Source: MADRE3 sp963718195 (GTDB taxonomy: Bacteria; Desulfobacterota; Desulfobulbia; Desulfobulbales; Desulfocapsaceae). Taken from it: DNA of 64,000 bases. The notes beneath the pieces were generated by a model. The model ran no database searches, was not told where the DNA came from, and was given only the letters and a program-made list of their open reading frames with translations. Both the position numbers and the translations under genes were made by a program. The stretch lies in assembly GCA_963718195.1 (NCBI GenBank), contig CAVQYQ010000008.1, positions 15,645 to 79,644 of the forward strand, written 5' to 3'. Below are positions 1-8,633 of this stretch, piece by piece (the first letter of the stretch is position 1; the number at the start of each line of letters is the position of its first letter).

Positions 1-161
1 GCGACTCCTTCGGGATCAGCAATTGAGATATGCGCACGTACCGGCATTTCTGCTCGACCGCTTGATAAGGCAATAAAGGCACGTTCAACGGCATCAACAA
101 TATCCACCATTTGGACGGCTTCTCTGATCTGTTTACCTGATAAAACTCGAATTGTAGTCAT
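1..161 (-). CDS. Ornithine cyclodeaminase/mu-crystallin family protein, N-terminal part
   Basis: Only the first 53 codons are in the window; the gene runs off the left edge. The reading frame starts at an ATG at 161 and reads MTTIRVLSGKQI and then a helix containing VDIVDAVERAFIAL, followed by MPVRAHIS. This matches the N-terminal substrate-binding part of the ornithine cyclodeaminase/mu-crystallin family (NAD-dependent deaminases and imine reductases such as alanine dehydrogenase AlaDH). The Rossmann domain is outside the window, so the substrate cannot be named. It lies upstream of the serine dehydratase genes on the opposite side of their promoter-distal end, on the same strand, suggesting an amino-acid catabolism cluster. 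Confidence 0.7.
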   Translation of the reverse strand, partial: MTTIRVLSGKQIREAVQMVDIVDAVERAFIALSSGRAEMPVRAHISIADPEGV

Positions 162-218
162 GACAGTTATGCGGATTGTTTTGGATTTAGGTTCGATAGA
201 CCCGTGTAAACAAGGTTT

Positions 219-1283
219 TTACCCTTTATTTCTCCTCAGCGTCAGTGCCGACGGGGCAATCGCCAGACCTCCCCGGGCCGTGCAACGCAACTCGCCCGGT
301 AGCATCTTGCCACTTGAATATACAGAATCAATGGTTTCATCCAGGTTAATGTGGTTGATATATCCACCAATCACCATGTCGGCATTGGTAAATGCACTTG
401 ATGCAGCAATACCGTTTCGGGTATGGCAGGGAATCTCACACATTCCCTGAACGAGATCACAGACCATCCCCATGGTGTTCTGGAAGGAGACAGCAGCAGC
501 ATCACAAGCCTGCCGCGCCGTTCCACCTGCAAACTCGACAACCGCGGCAGACCCCATGGCACCGGCTGCTCCTATTTCAACCTGACAGCCTGCAACTTCG
601 GCTGCAAAGGTTCCACGGATGGCAAGAATCAAACCCACGCCGCCAGCAGCGAACAGCATCAGTGCCAGCTGGCGCTCTGAAAGACCATACGTTTCTTCCA
701 GTACACTCAGAATTCCAGGAATCGTTCCGGCCGCACCACCTGTCGGGGCAGCACAGACGACGCCACGACTGTTGCAGGTATGCATGCATGCCAGTGCTGC
801 AGCGGCAGCCCTGGCATGCAGCCCACCAATTGCAACCTGATCGGACTTGACCTTTTCCATAATAGTTCCGGCCATGGCGTCAATAAGCTGCATATTGACC
901 TTGTCGTTTTCAAGTCCTTCTTCCACCGATTTTTTCATGATGCCATAGCGACGCACCATCTCATCTAACGCGTCTTCTTCACTGATTCCCAAAACTGTTT
1001 TTTCATATTCAAGAACAGCTTCACCAAGTGTCAGGTTGTTTGTTTCTGCAAAATTGATCATTTCCTCGGCAGAGCCAAAGGGCGGCTGTTTTTTTTGGGT
1101 AAAATAAATCGGTGCTGCCTGCCTTATATTCTTTTCAGGCACAAGCTCCTTTAACCCGTCAAGGTTCAGCGGTTCAGGTGACGAAAGCTGCAGAATACGT
1201 TTGGATTTATGGGCGCGGGAGGTCCTGATACCCACGTCAGGAAGAGACTTGTCTACCCATTTGAGGACACTCGATACGTTCAT
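219..1283 (-). CDS. sdaAA: L-serine dehydratase, iron-sulfur-dependent, alpha subunit
   Basis: Catalytic subunit of the [4Fe-4S] L-serine ammonia-lyase, which converts L-serine to pyruvate and ammonia in the cytoplasm. Visible are the conserved glycine-rich segments (APTGGAAGTIPG, EIGAAGAMGSAA) and cysteines in CMHTCNSRG and CEIPCHTRNG that fit the cluster-binding pattern of the family. At 354 aa it is longer than usual for a free alpha chain, because about 70 residues precede the usual N-terminal helix (beginning around SAEEMINFAE). The start (MNVSSVLKW) lies 47 bases inside the end of the upstream beta gene in another frame, an unusually long overlap. Either the subunits are translationally coupled or a single fused gene has been frameshifted here. 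Confidence 0.88.
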   Translation of the reverse strand: MNVSSVLKWVDKSLPDVGIRTSRAHKSKRILQLSSPEPLNLDGLKELVPEKNIRQAAPIYFTQKKQPPFGSAEEMINFAETNNLTLGEAVLEYEKTVLGISEEDALDEMVRRYGIMKKSVEEGLENDKVNMQLIDAMAGTIMEKVKSDQVAIGGLHARAAAAALACMHTCNSRGVVCAAPTGGAAGTIPGILSVLEETYGLSERQLALMLFAAGGVGLILAIRGTFAAEVAGCQVEIGAAGAMGSAAVVEFAGGTARQACDAAAVSFQNTMGMVCDLVQGMCEIPCHTRNGIAASSAFTNADMVIGGYINHINLDETIDSVYSSGKMLPGELRCTARGGLAIAPSALTLRRNKG

Positions 1284-1761
1284 TCTCAGGCACAGTCAGC
1301 AGGGTCTCAAAGCTCTTACCGTCGACAAGCACATCGATGTCGTCAATGCCGGTTACCCTGAAGGTCCCGCCGCCGACAGATTTTGCTTCGACTTTAAGCT
1401 GTCGTCCCTGCTGATCCTTCACGTCAATAAGGACATAGTTGGGATGATCGGCAGAAGCGAGTCTGCTCACTTCAAAGACGAAACGAACACCGAGCTCTTC
1501 TGCCGCCGATATCGCCCTGATAAAGATCTCGTCGGTCTGCTTCCAGCCCATTAATCCGGTTGTAAATGCCTGATCTACGCCCTGCTGTCTGTAGGTGTTG
1601 CCGTATGATCCCCTGTCGTCAAAACGGATCAGCGCCTCCTGTGGCTCGGTGCCAAGCAATTGCCGGACAATTAAACCGATATGATACGAACCTGCGGTAT
1701 GCGAACTGGAAGGTCCCCGCATTATTGGGCCAAGAACATCATTGAGGACACTGGTAAACAT
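1237..1761 (-). CDS. sdaAB: L-serine dehydratase, beta subunit
   Basis: Small subunit of the two-subunit iron-sulfur L-serine dehydratase. The diagnostic GPSSSHTAG motif lies near the N-terminus (residues about 16-24), followed by FDDRGSYGNTYR. At 174 aa it is shorter than beta subunits that end in an ACT domain, and no ACT domain is recognisable. The last residues (RIECPQMGRQVSS) overlap the alpha gene in another frame. No strong Shine-Dalgarno is visible before the ATG at 1761. Confidence 0.85.
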   Translation of the reverse strand: MFTSVLNDVLGPIMRGPSSSHTAGSYHIGLIVRQLLGTEPQEALIRFDDRGSYGNTYRQQGVDQAFTTGLMGWKQTDEIFIRAISAAEELGVRFVFEVSRLASADHPNYVLIDVKDQQGRQLKVEAKSVGGGTFRVTGIDDIDVLVDGKSFETLLTVPENERIECPQMGRQVSS

Positions 1762-1780
1762 TTATGAGTACCGCCGATTG

Positions 1781-2005
1781 TTAGGAGTCTTCTGGTCCGG
1801 TCTGCTTTTCTTTCACACTCTTGAGCCAGCCAACCCGTATATAGTACTGCTGGCCGCTATTCTTCCAGCGGCTGCAGACATCTTCATGTTTCATAATCGG
1901 ATACAGGCTATGGTGAAGTTGATCTTTGTCGACACGACATCGACCGCTCAACTGATCTTCCGGCCGAAAGCATTTACAACTCAAACATTTCTTAACAGAA
2001 ACCAT
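1781..2005 (-). CDS. Small cysteine-rich hypothetical protein
   Basis: A 74-residue reading frame beginning MVSVKKCLSCKCFRPEDQ. It has a CxxC near the N-terminus and further cysteines in SGRCRVD and EDVCSRW, which would suit a small zinc- or iron-binding knuckle; the C-terminus is lysine- and aromatic-rich. It fills a gap between sdaAB and the next gene on the same strand. The ribosome binding site is weak. I do not recognise a named family, and it could still be a chance frame, although the cysteine spacing argues for a real product. Confidence 0.5.
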   Translation of the reverse strand: MVSVKKCLSCKCFRPEDQLSGRCRVDKDQLHHSLYPIMKHEDVCSRWKNSGQQYYIRVGWLKSVKEKQTGPEDS

Positions 2006-2044
2006 ATTTCAATACAATTCAGATGATGTTATGGCCACTTAGAT

Positions 2045-2290
2045 CTATGCCGACAACAGATCAACAAGCTGCTGCCATTCCTGGTCAAGTTCCAGTTTCG
2101 GGACAGCACAACCGGCACGGCTATACCAATAAGAAGCATTGGCCAGGTCCCCTTCCCTGCGATGTAAATAGGCATGGACCAGGGATCCATTCTGTGATGG
2201 AATAGACTGGGCTATTCGATGGGCATGATCCCAGTCACCGGATTTTTCTAGTTGCAATGCCCTGAGCAATTCTTGATTCTCTGAATTCAT
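2045..2290 (-). CDS. Conserved small hypothetical protein, TPR-like helical
   Basis: An 81-residue soluble protein. I chose the ATG at 2290 (MNSENQELLRALQLEK) because GAGGAG sits ten bases upstream; a longer frame starts at 2323 without such a site. The sequence is helical (WDHAHRIAQSIPSQ, then HAYLHRREGDLANASYWYSRAG) and reads like one and a half TPR/SEL-type repeats with alternating small and aromatic residues. Function unknown. It lies 42 bases upstream of fabD on the same strand. Confidence 0.72.
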   Translation of the reverse strand: MNSENQELLRALQLEKSGDWDHAHRIAQSIPSQNGSLVHAYLHRREGDLANASYWYSRAGCAVPKLELDQEWQQLVDLLSA

Positions 2291-2332
2291 GGAGCAAAAT
2301 CTCCTCTCAGTTGAGCCAGCCAAAAGTCGTTG

Positions 2333-3283
2333 CTAATTGAGATCGAGTTTCTCGATACATGTATCAAGTGTAGCAGGAGTGTCGAACTGGAGTGATGTCA
2401 CCTGTTTGGATTTCGGAACAATTTTTCGCATCATACCTTTTAGGACGGTTTTGGGACCGACTTCAATAAAACAATCAACACCGTCATCAATCATTCTGTT
2501 GATACTTTCGTACCAGCGAACGCGGGATGCAATCTGCTGTGTCATGATTCTTTTTATCTCACCCGGATCTTCTTCTGTTGCTGCAGTTACATTAAAATAG
2601 ACAGCAGCTTTTGGCCGGTTAAACTGGATCGAGTCCATGAAGAGAGAAAAATCGGGTATCGCTTCTGCAACCAGGGGGCTGTGGTTGGCAACACTGACAT
2701 TAAGGGGAATTACCTTACCTCCTGACTCCTTTGCGGCCACAGATACAGCTTCGAGCCCTTCGGCATCCCCTGACAGTACGATCTGTTGTGGCGTATTATA
2801 GTTTGCAACGGTAACAACCCCGGCTCCTGTATAGTTATCGACAATCTTTTCTATTGCGCTTATATCAAGCCCGAGGACAGCTCTCATCCCCCCAGGATTC
2901 TTATCTCCTTCACGTTCCATATAAAAGCCACGTCTTTCCACGAGTTTTATTGCGTCCTGGATAGATATGACACCTGCTGCGCAAAGGGCTGAATATTCGC
3001 CGAGGCTGTGACCTGCAAAACCAGCGATTTCAACATCAACAGGCAACCGGTTCTGCAATGCCTGGAGACAGATTAAATTGGTCACCGTTATTGCTGGCTG
3101 TAATACTGCAGCCCGGGTTAATGTTTCAAGCGGACCCTCGAAACTCAATTTCCTGATGGGAAATTCGCAAACAGTTTCAGCAAGATTCATGATCTCTGCA
3201 CATTTGCTGTCTGCTTCCACAAATTCTTTTCCCATACCAATATACTGGGATCCCTGTCCAGGGAACAGGACTGCTATCTTCAT
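2333..3283 (-). CDS. fabD: Malonyl-CoA:ACP transacylase
   Basis: Transfers malonyl from CoA to acyl carrier protein for fatty-acid elongation, in the cytoplasm. The N-terminal FPGQGSQYIGMGKEF and the nucleophile elbow GHSLGEYSAL (active-site Ser) are clear. The catalytic His partner lies in VSVANHSPLV, and the C-terminal EVGPKTVLKGMM is typical. Start chosen at 3283 (MKIAVLFPGQ), with AGGAG seven bases upstream; the longer open frame begins with 47 residues that belong to the upstream region. The resulting length of about 316 aa matches the family. No other fab genes are nearby. Confidence 0.96.
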   Translation of the reverse strand: MKIAVLFPGQGSQYIGMGKEFVEADSKCAEIMNLAETVCEFPIRKLSFEGPLETLTRAAVLQPAITVTNLICLQALQNRLPVDVEIAGFAGHSLGEYSALCAAGVISIQDAIKLVERRGFYMEREGDKNPGGMRAVLGLDISAIEKIVDNYTGAGVVTVANYNTPQQIVLSGDAEGLEAVSVAAKESGGKVIPLNVSVANHSPLVAEAIPDFSLFMDSIQFNRPKAAVYFNVTAATEEDPGEIKRIMTQQIASRVRWYESINRMIDDGVDCFIEVGPKTVLKGMMRKIVPKSKQVTSLQFDTPATLDTCIEKLDLN

Positions 3284-3293
3284 ATATAAACTC

Positions 3294-3770
3294 CTAGGTT
3301 TTATCTCTTTTTGAATCTCGAAAGTTAATGATAAACAGCACAACAACACCAACACAGATAGCTGAATCAGCCACGTTAAACGCAGGCCAGTGGTAACTGC
3401 CAAAATAGAAATCGAGAAAATCAATCACCGCACCATACCGGAGACGGTCAACAACGTTACCAAGGGCTCCGGCAGCTATTAAGGCAAAAGATATTGTGTA
3501 AAATATATGATCCCGGCGCATTTTATATGCTGCTATGCCCAGCCCAATAAAGGCGATTATGTTAATCGAAACAAAAAAATAGTGCCTGATGGGGGATTCA
3601 ACTGAAGCAAACATTGAAAATGCCGCCCCCTTATTGGTCACATATACCAGGTTAAAAAAACCGGGAATTATAGTCTGTGAATCATAGAGGGCAAAATGGC
3701 TGACGATCCAATGCTTGGTAAGCTGGTCGGCAACGAATACTAACGATAAGATAGCTATATAAAGGCGCAC
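3294..3770 (-). CDS. lspA: Lipoprotein signal peptidase (signal peptidase II)
   Basis: Inner-membrane aspartyl protease that cleaves signal peptides from diacylglyceryl prolipoproteins. Four hydrophobic segments are visible in 158 aa. The two catalytic aspartates lie in the conserved boxes GALGNVVDRL (with VIDFLDF after it) and FNVADSAI; the N-terminal DQLTK box is also present. It begins 12 bases after the ileS stop codon, and ileS-lspA is a widely conserved pair, so the two are very probably one operon. Confidence 0.96.
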   Translation of the reverse strand: MRLYIAILSLVFVADQLTKHWIVSHFALYDSQTIIPGFFNLVYVTNKGAAFSMFASVESPIRHYFFVSINIIAFIGLGIAAYKMRRDHIFYTISFALIAAGALGNVVDRLRYGAVIDFLDFYFGSYHWPAFNVADSAICVGVVVLFIINFRDSKRDKT

Positions 3771-3782
3771 GCTAACAACTGG

Positions 3783-6599
3783 CTAGAGGTTCATCGAGTC
3801 AATAACAGAGGAGCACCTGTTACAGATCTGCGGGTGATCACCGTTTTCCCCGACCGACTCCGACCTGGTCCAGCAGCGCTCACATTTATCCCCTGATGCG
3901 GGTCTGATTGCAATACGAAGACCTTCCAGCTCTTCACTGGTATAAACGGTAAGACTTCCAAACTGATCCGGGGTGACGCTGGTCAACTCGGAGACGATGG
4001 AGATCTCTTTGATTACCTGCCACTGACTGGAAAGAAACTCACCAAGTTCTCCCTCGGTGCTTACCAGAACTTGGGCCTCGAGCGGATGTCCGATAATCTT
4101 TTCTGTCCGGGCATTTTCCAGGGCCCTGGTGATCTCCGATCGGACATTCATTAATCGGCTCCAGCGCCCCTCTGTCTCCTCATCAAGAACATAGTCGGGC
4201 GTACTCTCCGGAAAATCCATGAAAAATATGCCACCAGCCAGATCTGCATTCTGATCTCTTTTTTTCAAGACATCCCATGCCTCAGAGGCGGTAAAACAGA
4301 GAATTGGCGACATGAGCTTCAATATACCTTCCAGGATTTCATGAAGTACTGTCTGGGCTGCCCTCCTGGAAGTCGAATCAGTACCGGAGGTATAGAGACG
4401 ATCTTTCAGGATATCGAGATAAAAGGCGCTCATGGTCGTCCCACTGAAATAGTTCAGCGCATGAAAAATAGCATGGAATTCATACTTTTCGTAAGCGCTG
4501 AGAATCCTCTGTTTCACTAATTCATATTTTGCCAGCGCCCACTGGTCCAGTTCTTCCAGCTCATCGAACGGGATACCATGCATTTCAGGATCAAAATCAC
4601 TGAGATTGCCCAGCATGTATCGTATGGTATTTCGTATTTTCCGGTAGGCATCTGAAACCTGTTTCAAGATTTCATCTGAAACCTTGATATCATCACGATA
4701 ATCCTCACTGGCGACCCAGAGCCTGAGGATTTCTGCGCCATATTTTTCAATAACCTCCTGGGGGGCCACGACATTGCCAACCGACTTGGACATCTTCTTT
4801 CCCTGACCATCAACGACATAGCCGTGAGTAAGCACACCCTTGTATGGGGCAGTCCCCCTTGTCCCGACCGAAGCAAGCAAGGCACTGTGAAACCAGCCGC
4901 GATGCTGATCACTTCCTTCAAGATAGAGGTCAGCTGGAGCGGCCAGCTCATCACGCTGTTCACAGACGGCAGCATAACTGACTCCCGAATCGAACCAGAC
5001 ATCGAGGATGTCTGTTTCCCGGGTAAAAGACATCCCTCCGCAACCGCTGCAAACCGTTGTGTCACCCAAGAAGTCATCGAGTTCATGGCTGAACCAGGCA
5101 TCGGCTCCTTCTTTTCGAAATAACTGGTCAATATTGCTGAGCAGTTTATCATCTTTAACAATCTCACCACAATCCCTGCAACTGACAACCGTAATCGGTA
5201 CACCCCAGGCTCTCTGGCGAGACAGACACCAGTCAGGACGATTTTCGATCATGGAGTAAATTCGCTGCATACCCCACCCCGGCGTCCAGGTCACACGCTC
5301 TATATTCTCTAGTGAGTGCTTCCTCAGATCATTAATTTCCATGGAGATAAACCATTGCGGGGTGGCCCGGTAAATAACCGGCTTTTTGCACCGCCAGCAG
5401 TGGGGATAGCTGTGATGAATGGTATCTTCGTAAATCAGGCTGCCTGCTTCTGTCATGTCATCGTTTAACCGACGATTGACCTCCGGAATTTTCTGGCCGG
5501 CATAAACCCCTGCCTCTTTTGTATAACACCCTTCGTCGTCAAGCGGCGATAGGATCTCAAGACCGTAGCGTAATCCTGTCTGATAATCATCAGCGCCATG
5601 GCCAGGTGCCGTGTGAACACAGCCGGTTCCCGCCTCAAGCGTTACATAATCGGCAAGAACCATAAGTGAAGGGCGATCTGCAAACGGGTGAGCGCAGCTG
5701 CGGTTTTCAAGAGCTGCAGCTCCAAACGTACACTCGATATGGTAATCCTCGAAGCCACAATCTTCCATGACCTGGTCGACCAGCTCCTTCGCCATTATCA
5801 GCCGCTTTCCGCCTGCCACAACCGACGCATATTGAAAATCCGGGTGAAAAGCGACAGCCAGATTTGCCGGTAACGTCCAGGGCGTCGTGGTCCAGATAAC
5901 CACATGGAGATCGTCCCCTCCGAGCTTTGGATCGATATCACTGAGGTCGCTTGTAACCGGAAAGGTGACGTATATTGATGGAGAGGTATGATCATGGTAC
6001 TCTACCTCAGCTTCTGCAAGAGCAGTTGTACAGGTTGAGCACCAATAGACCGGTTTTTTACTCCGGATGACCGCGTCGGAATGAAGAAAACGATTAAATT
6101 CCCGGGCGATGGTCGCTTCGTATTCATAGTTCATTGTCAAATACGGGTTATCCCAATCGCCGATGACCCCGAGTCTTTTAAACTCTGCTTTCTGGGTCTT
6201 TATCCATTTTTCAGCATATTTCCGACACGCTTTTCTCTTTGAAAGGATCGGAATGGTCTTCTTTTTTTCACCAAGCTCCTTGTCAACATTGTGTTCAATC
6301 GGCAACCCATGGCAGTCCCAGCCTGGAATGTACGGTGCATTAAAACCTGACATCCTCTTCGACCTGAGGATGACATCCTTGAGAATTTTATTGAATGCGG
6401 TTCCGAGGTGTATATTGCCATTGGCATACGGAGGACCGTCGTGCAAAACAAATAGAGGTCTGTCAACAGTGTAGTCCTGTATCTGCTGGTAAAGGCCTGC
6501 CTTTTCCCACTGCTTGAGAACCATGGGTTCTTTCTGGGACAGGTTTGCCTTCATTTTAAATGATGTCTGGGGCAGATTCAGAGTCGCCCTGTAATCCAT
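3783..6599 (-). CDS. ileS: Isoleucyl-tRNA synthetase
   Basis: Charges tRNA-Ile with isoleucine. The HIGH box appears as NIHLGTAFNK after GPPYANG, and the KMSKS loop as GKKMSKSVGN. The long insertion between them is the CP1 editing domain. The C-terminal zinc finger is present as CERCW and CNRCSS. Start chosen at 6599 (MDYRATLNLPQT), preceded by AAAGGAGAG; the longer frame adds 41 hydrophobic residues without support. About 938 aa, normal for bacterial type I IleRS. lspA follows directly. Confidence 0.97.
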   Translation of the reverse strand: MDYRATLNLPQTSFKMKANLSQKEPMVLKQWEKAGLYQQIQDYTVDRPLFVLHDGPPYANGNIHLGTAFNKILKDVILRSKRMSGFNAPYIPGWDCHGLPIEHNVDKELGEKKKTIPILSKRKACRKYAEKWIKTQKAEFKRLGVIGDWDNPYLTMNYEYEATIAREFNRFLHSDAVIRSKKPVYWCSTCTTALAEAEVEYHDHTSPSIYVTFPVTSDLSDIDPKLGGDDLHVVIWTTTPWTLPANLAVAFHPDFQYASVVAGGKRLIMAKELVDQVMEDCGFEDYHIECTFGAAALENRSCAHPFADRPSLMVLADYVTLEAGTGCVHTAPGHGADDYQTGLRYGLEILSPLDDEGCYTKEAGVYAGQKIPEVNRRLNDDMTEAGSLIYEDTIHHSYPHCWRCKKPVIYRATPQWFISMEINDLRKHSLENIERVTWTPGWGMQRIYSMIENRPDWCLSRQRAWGVPITVVSCRDCGEIVKDDKLLSNIDQLFRKEGADAWFSHELDDFLGDTTVCSGCGGMSFTRETDILDVWFDSGVSYAAVCEQRDELAAPADLYLEGSDQHRGWFHSALLASVGTRGTAPYKGVLTHGYVVDGQGKKMSKSVGNVVAPQEVIEKYGAEILRLWVASEDYRDDIKVSDEILKQVSDAYRKIRNTIRYMLGNLSDFDPEMHGIPFDELEELDQWALAKYELVKQRILSAYEKYEFHAIFHALNYFSGTTMSAFYLDILKDRLYTSGTDSTSRRAAQTVLHEILEGILKLMSPILCFTASEAWDVLKKRDQNADLAGGIFFMDFPESTPDYVLDEETEGRWSRLMNVRSEITRALENARTEKIIGHPLEAQVLVSTEGELGEFLSSQWQVIKEISIVSELTSVTPDQFGSLTVYTSEELEGLRIAIRPASGDKCERCWTRSESVGENGDHPQICNRCSSVIDSMNL

Positions 6600-7030
6600 A
6601 ACTCTCTCCTTTAATATAAACAGACGGCCAGGGAAGTTCGTTAGTTCAACGTGATAACGACAATTCCAGACCTGGTAACAAGACAGAACAGATAAAAATA
6701 ACACCAACGGTCCAAGTTGCAAGCGGAAAGTGTCGAATAACCAAGCGTTTCAGTGAAATGATATCTTTTTCACGATTCTTTATTACATGTCATACAATTA
6801 ATCGGAGTGAACATGCAAAGGAAACGATAATGGGTTTATTCAAAATACATTACAACCCCCTATCTTCTCTGAAAATAGTGGGTAAAGATTAAATCGATCA
6901 AAAGAGCAGGTGCCTTTAAAATTGACATAACTTCCTTACTTTATTAATTTTGATTCGTTATAATGATTGCAGTCACCACTATTTATAAAATCCACTCAAA
7001 TTCACCACCGTGTTACCCCATGAGAATTCC
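6600..7030. other. Divergent intergenic region between ileS and ftsE
   Basis: About 430 bases of AT-rich DNA separating the ileS (minus) and ftsE (plus) transcription units. No convincing open frame, tRNA or T-box-like leader was seen on the ileS side. A promoter for ftsE is listed separately. An isolated TTGACA at 6922-6927 has no good -10 at 16-18 bases. Confidence 0.6.
6936..6964 (+). promoter_or_regulatory. Candidate sigma-70 promoter of ftsEX-envC-ctpA
   Basis: TTACTT (6936-6941) is followed after exactly 17 bases by a perfect TATAAT (6959-6964), 66 bases ahead of the chosen ftsE start. The -35 matches 4 of 6 consensus positions. Confidence 0.5.
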
Positions 7031-7732
7031 ATGACAGACGCGAGTAATAATGGCACCATGATCGAAATGATCAAGGTGAGCAAGCTCTATCCCCCTGATA
7101 CAAGGGCGCTTTCTGATGTGTCGCTGTCAATTGCCACGGGAGAAATGTTTTTCCTTATCGGCATGAGCGGTGCAGGTAAAACGACACTTCTCAAGCTTTT
7201 GTGTAATATGGAATCACCCACCAATGGCTTGATTGAAATAGGCGGCGTCAATATACATCGGACCAAAGGGAAACATCTCGCCCGACTCAGGCAGAAAATC
7301 GGTGTTGCCTACCAGGATTTCAAACTGCTCACCAACCGGACTGTCGCCGAGAACATCGCCATCTCCATGGAGGTTTCCTATAAGAAGCCTCTGCACATAA
7401 GAAAGCGCGTCAGAGATCTGATCGATCAGCTCGCACTTGGTGGCAAGCATGACACCATAACCGGAGAACTTTCGCGAGGAGAACAGCAGCGTGTGGCGCT
7501 GGCCCGTGCTGTCGCCAATTCACCGACCCTCATCCTGGTAGATGAGCCCACCGGCAACCTCGATTCAACGACGACTGAGCGGGTTATGCATCTGCTGACC
7601 AAATGTAACAAATCAGGAGCAACCGTGGTAATCGCAACACACGACCATTCCATCTATACAAACACCCAGCATCGAATCATGGAACTACAGCATGGAAAGC
7701 TAAACCTCGTCAGGGAGGGAGTGGCCTCATGA
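7031..7732 (+). CDS. ftsE: Cell division ATP-binding protein FtsE
   Basis: ATPase of the FtsEX ABC complex at the septum. Walker A is GMSGAGKTTLL, the Q-loop lies in VAYQDFKLL, the signature is ELSRGEQQRVALARA and Walker B is LILVDEPTGNLD, followed by the switch His in ATHDHSIY. Start is uncertain: the ATG at 7031 (MTDASNNG) is used here, a GTG at 7010 and an ATG at 7058 (MIEMIKVSK) are alternatives, and none has a strong Shine-Dalgarno. The stop overlaps the ftsX start by 4 bases (ATGA type), indicating translational coupling. Confidence 0.93.
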   Translation: MTDASNNGTMIEMIKVSKLYPPDTRALSDVSLSIATGEMFFLIGMSGAGKTTLLKLLCNMESPTNGLIEIGGVNIHRTKGKHLARLRQKIGVAYQDFKLLTNRTVAENIAISMEVSYKKPLHIRKRVRDLIDQLALGGKHDTITGELSRGEQQRVALARAVANSPTLILVDEPTGNLDSTTTERVMHLLTKCNKSGATVVIATHDHSIYTNTQHRIMELQHGKLNLVREGVAS

Positions 7733-8616
7733 GTTTCTGGTTTGCCGTCTTTCGCCAGGTTGGCCGTAATCTCAGGCAGACCTGGCCGTCTCAGTTCATG
7801 ACACTGCTGACGGTTAGTTTGTCCGTTTTAATTTTCGCGTTTTTTTTCCTTATATATAACAACATGCTCCGCGTCGGTGATAAACTGGGAGACGACCTTC
7901 AACTCATTGTCTACCTCGAAGAAGAACCTGGACCGGAACTGCAGGCACAGCTGCGAAAAAAGATCCTGGCCTTTGATGAGGTGGAAGAAATACGGTTTGT
8001 TTCCAAATCCGAAGCATACCGTAATTTTTCTGAACAACTCGCCGAAGACAAGGACGTCCTGGATGATATGCCAAAAGATTTTCTGCCAGCTTCCATTGAA
8101 GTTGTTCCGCTGAAAAACTTAAGAAGCCTCAGCCAGCTCAAACTTTTTTCTGAATACCTCGCCAAGCTCCCTGCAGCAGAGAAAGTGCAGTATGGCCAGG
8201 ACTGGATAGAGCGATTCTATTATTTTACCCGTTTGATATCCATCATAGTCCTGCTCAGCGGCGGCCTGTTGATCCTCACCTCGGTATTCATGGTTTCTTA
8301 CACGATCCGTTTGACAATTCTGGGACGACAGGCCGAACTCGAGCTGCTCAAACTGGTCGGTGCAACCAACTATTATATCAGGGCTCCTTTCCTCATTGAA
8401 GGACTTATGCAGGGCTTCATCGGGTCGATAGTAGGAATCATCTCGCTCTATACACTTTTCCAATGGATAAAGATGAAATTTTCAGGTCCGGGGATCCTGT
8501 CGCTTTTCGAGTTTTCATTTTTCCAGGTAACAACCATAACGACAATCATTGCCGTCTCTATCGTGCTCTGTGCTGTCGGCAGTTATACCTCAATGCAAAA
8601 GTTTCTACGCATCTAA
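7729..8616 (+). CDS. ftsX: Cell division protein FtsX, permease subunit
   Basis: Membrane partner of FtsE. The first transmembrane segment is at about residues 22-44 (LSVLIFAFFFLIY), followed by a periplasmic domain of roughly 130 residues that starts at NNMLRVGDKL. Three more membrane segments follow in the C-terminal half (LISIIVLLSGGLL, APFLIEGLMQGFIG, TTIIAVSIVLCAVG). The conserved LELLKLVGAT cytoplasmic coupling segment is present. It overlaps ftsE by 4 bases and is followed after 17 bases by the envC-like gene, whose product is expected to bind the FtsX periplasmic loop. Confidence 0.94.
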   Translation: MSFWFAVFRQVGRNLRQTWPSQFMTLLTVSLSVLIFAFFFLIYNNMLRVGDKLGDDLQLIVYLEEEPGPELQAQLRKKILAFDEVEEIRFVSKSEAYRNFSEQLAEDKDVLDDMPKDFLPASIEVVPLKNLRSLSQLKLFSEYLAKLPAAEKVQYGQDWIERFYYFTRLISIIVLLSGGLLILTSVFMVSYTIRLTILGRQAELELLKLVGATNYYIRAPFLIEGLMQGFIGSIVGIISLYTLFQWIKMKFSGPGILSLFEFSFFQVTTITTIIAVSIVLCAVGSYTSMQKFLRI

Positions 8617-8633
8617 CCATTACTTTTGTACAT

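Noticed and set aside
355..362. GTTGATAT, the core word of the MITE centres, inside sdaAA
   Set aside because: Only eight bases match, with no terminal repeats around it; it is ordinary coding sequence.
6600..6740. Possible T-box or other leader upstream of ileS
   Set aside because: No T-box sequence or specifier stem was recognisable, and no terminator precedes the start.
6922..6927. Perfect TTGACA upstream of ftsE
   Set aside because: No acceptable -10 at 16-18 bases; the TATAAT further on is 31 bases away and pairs better with TTACTT.
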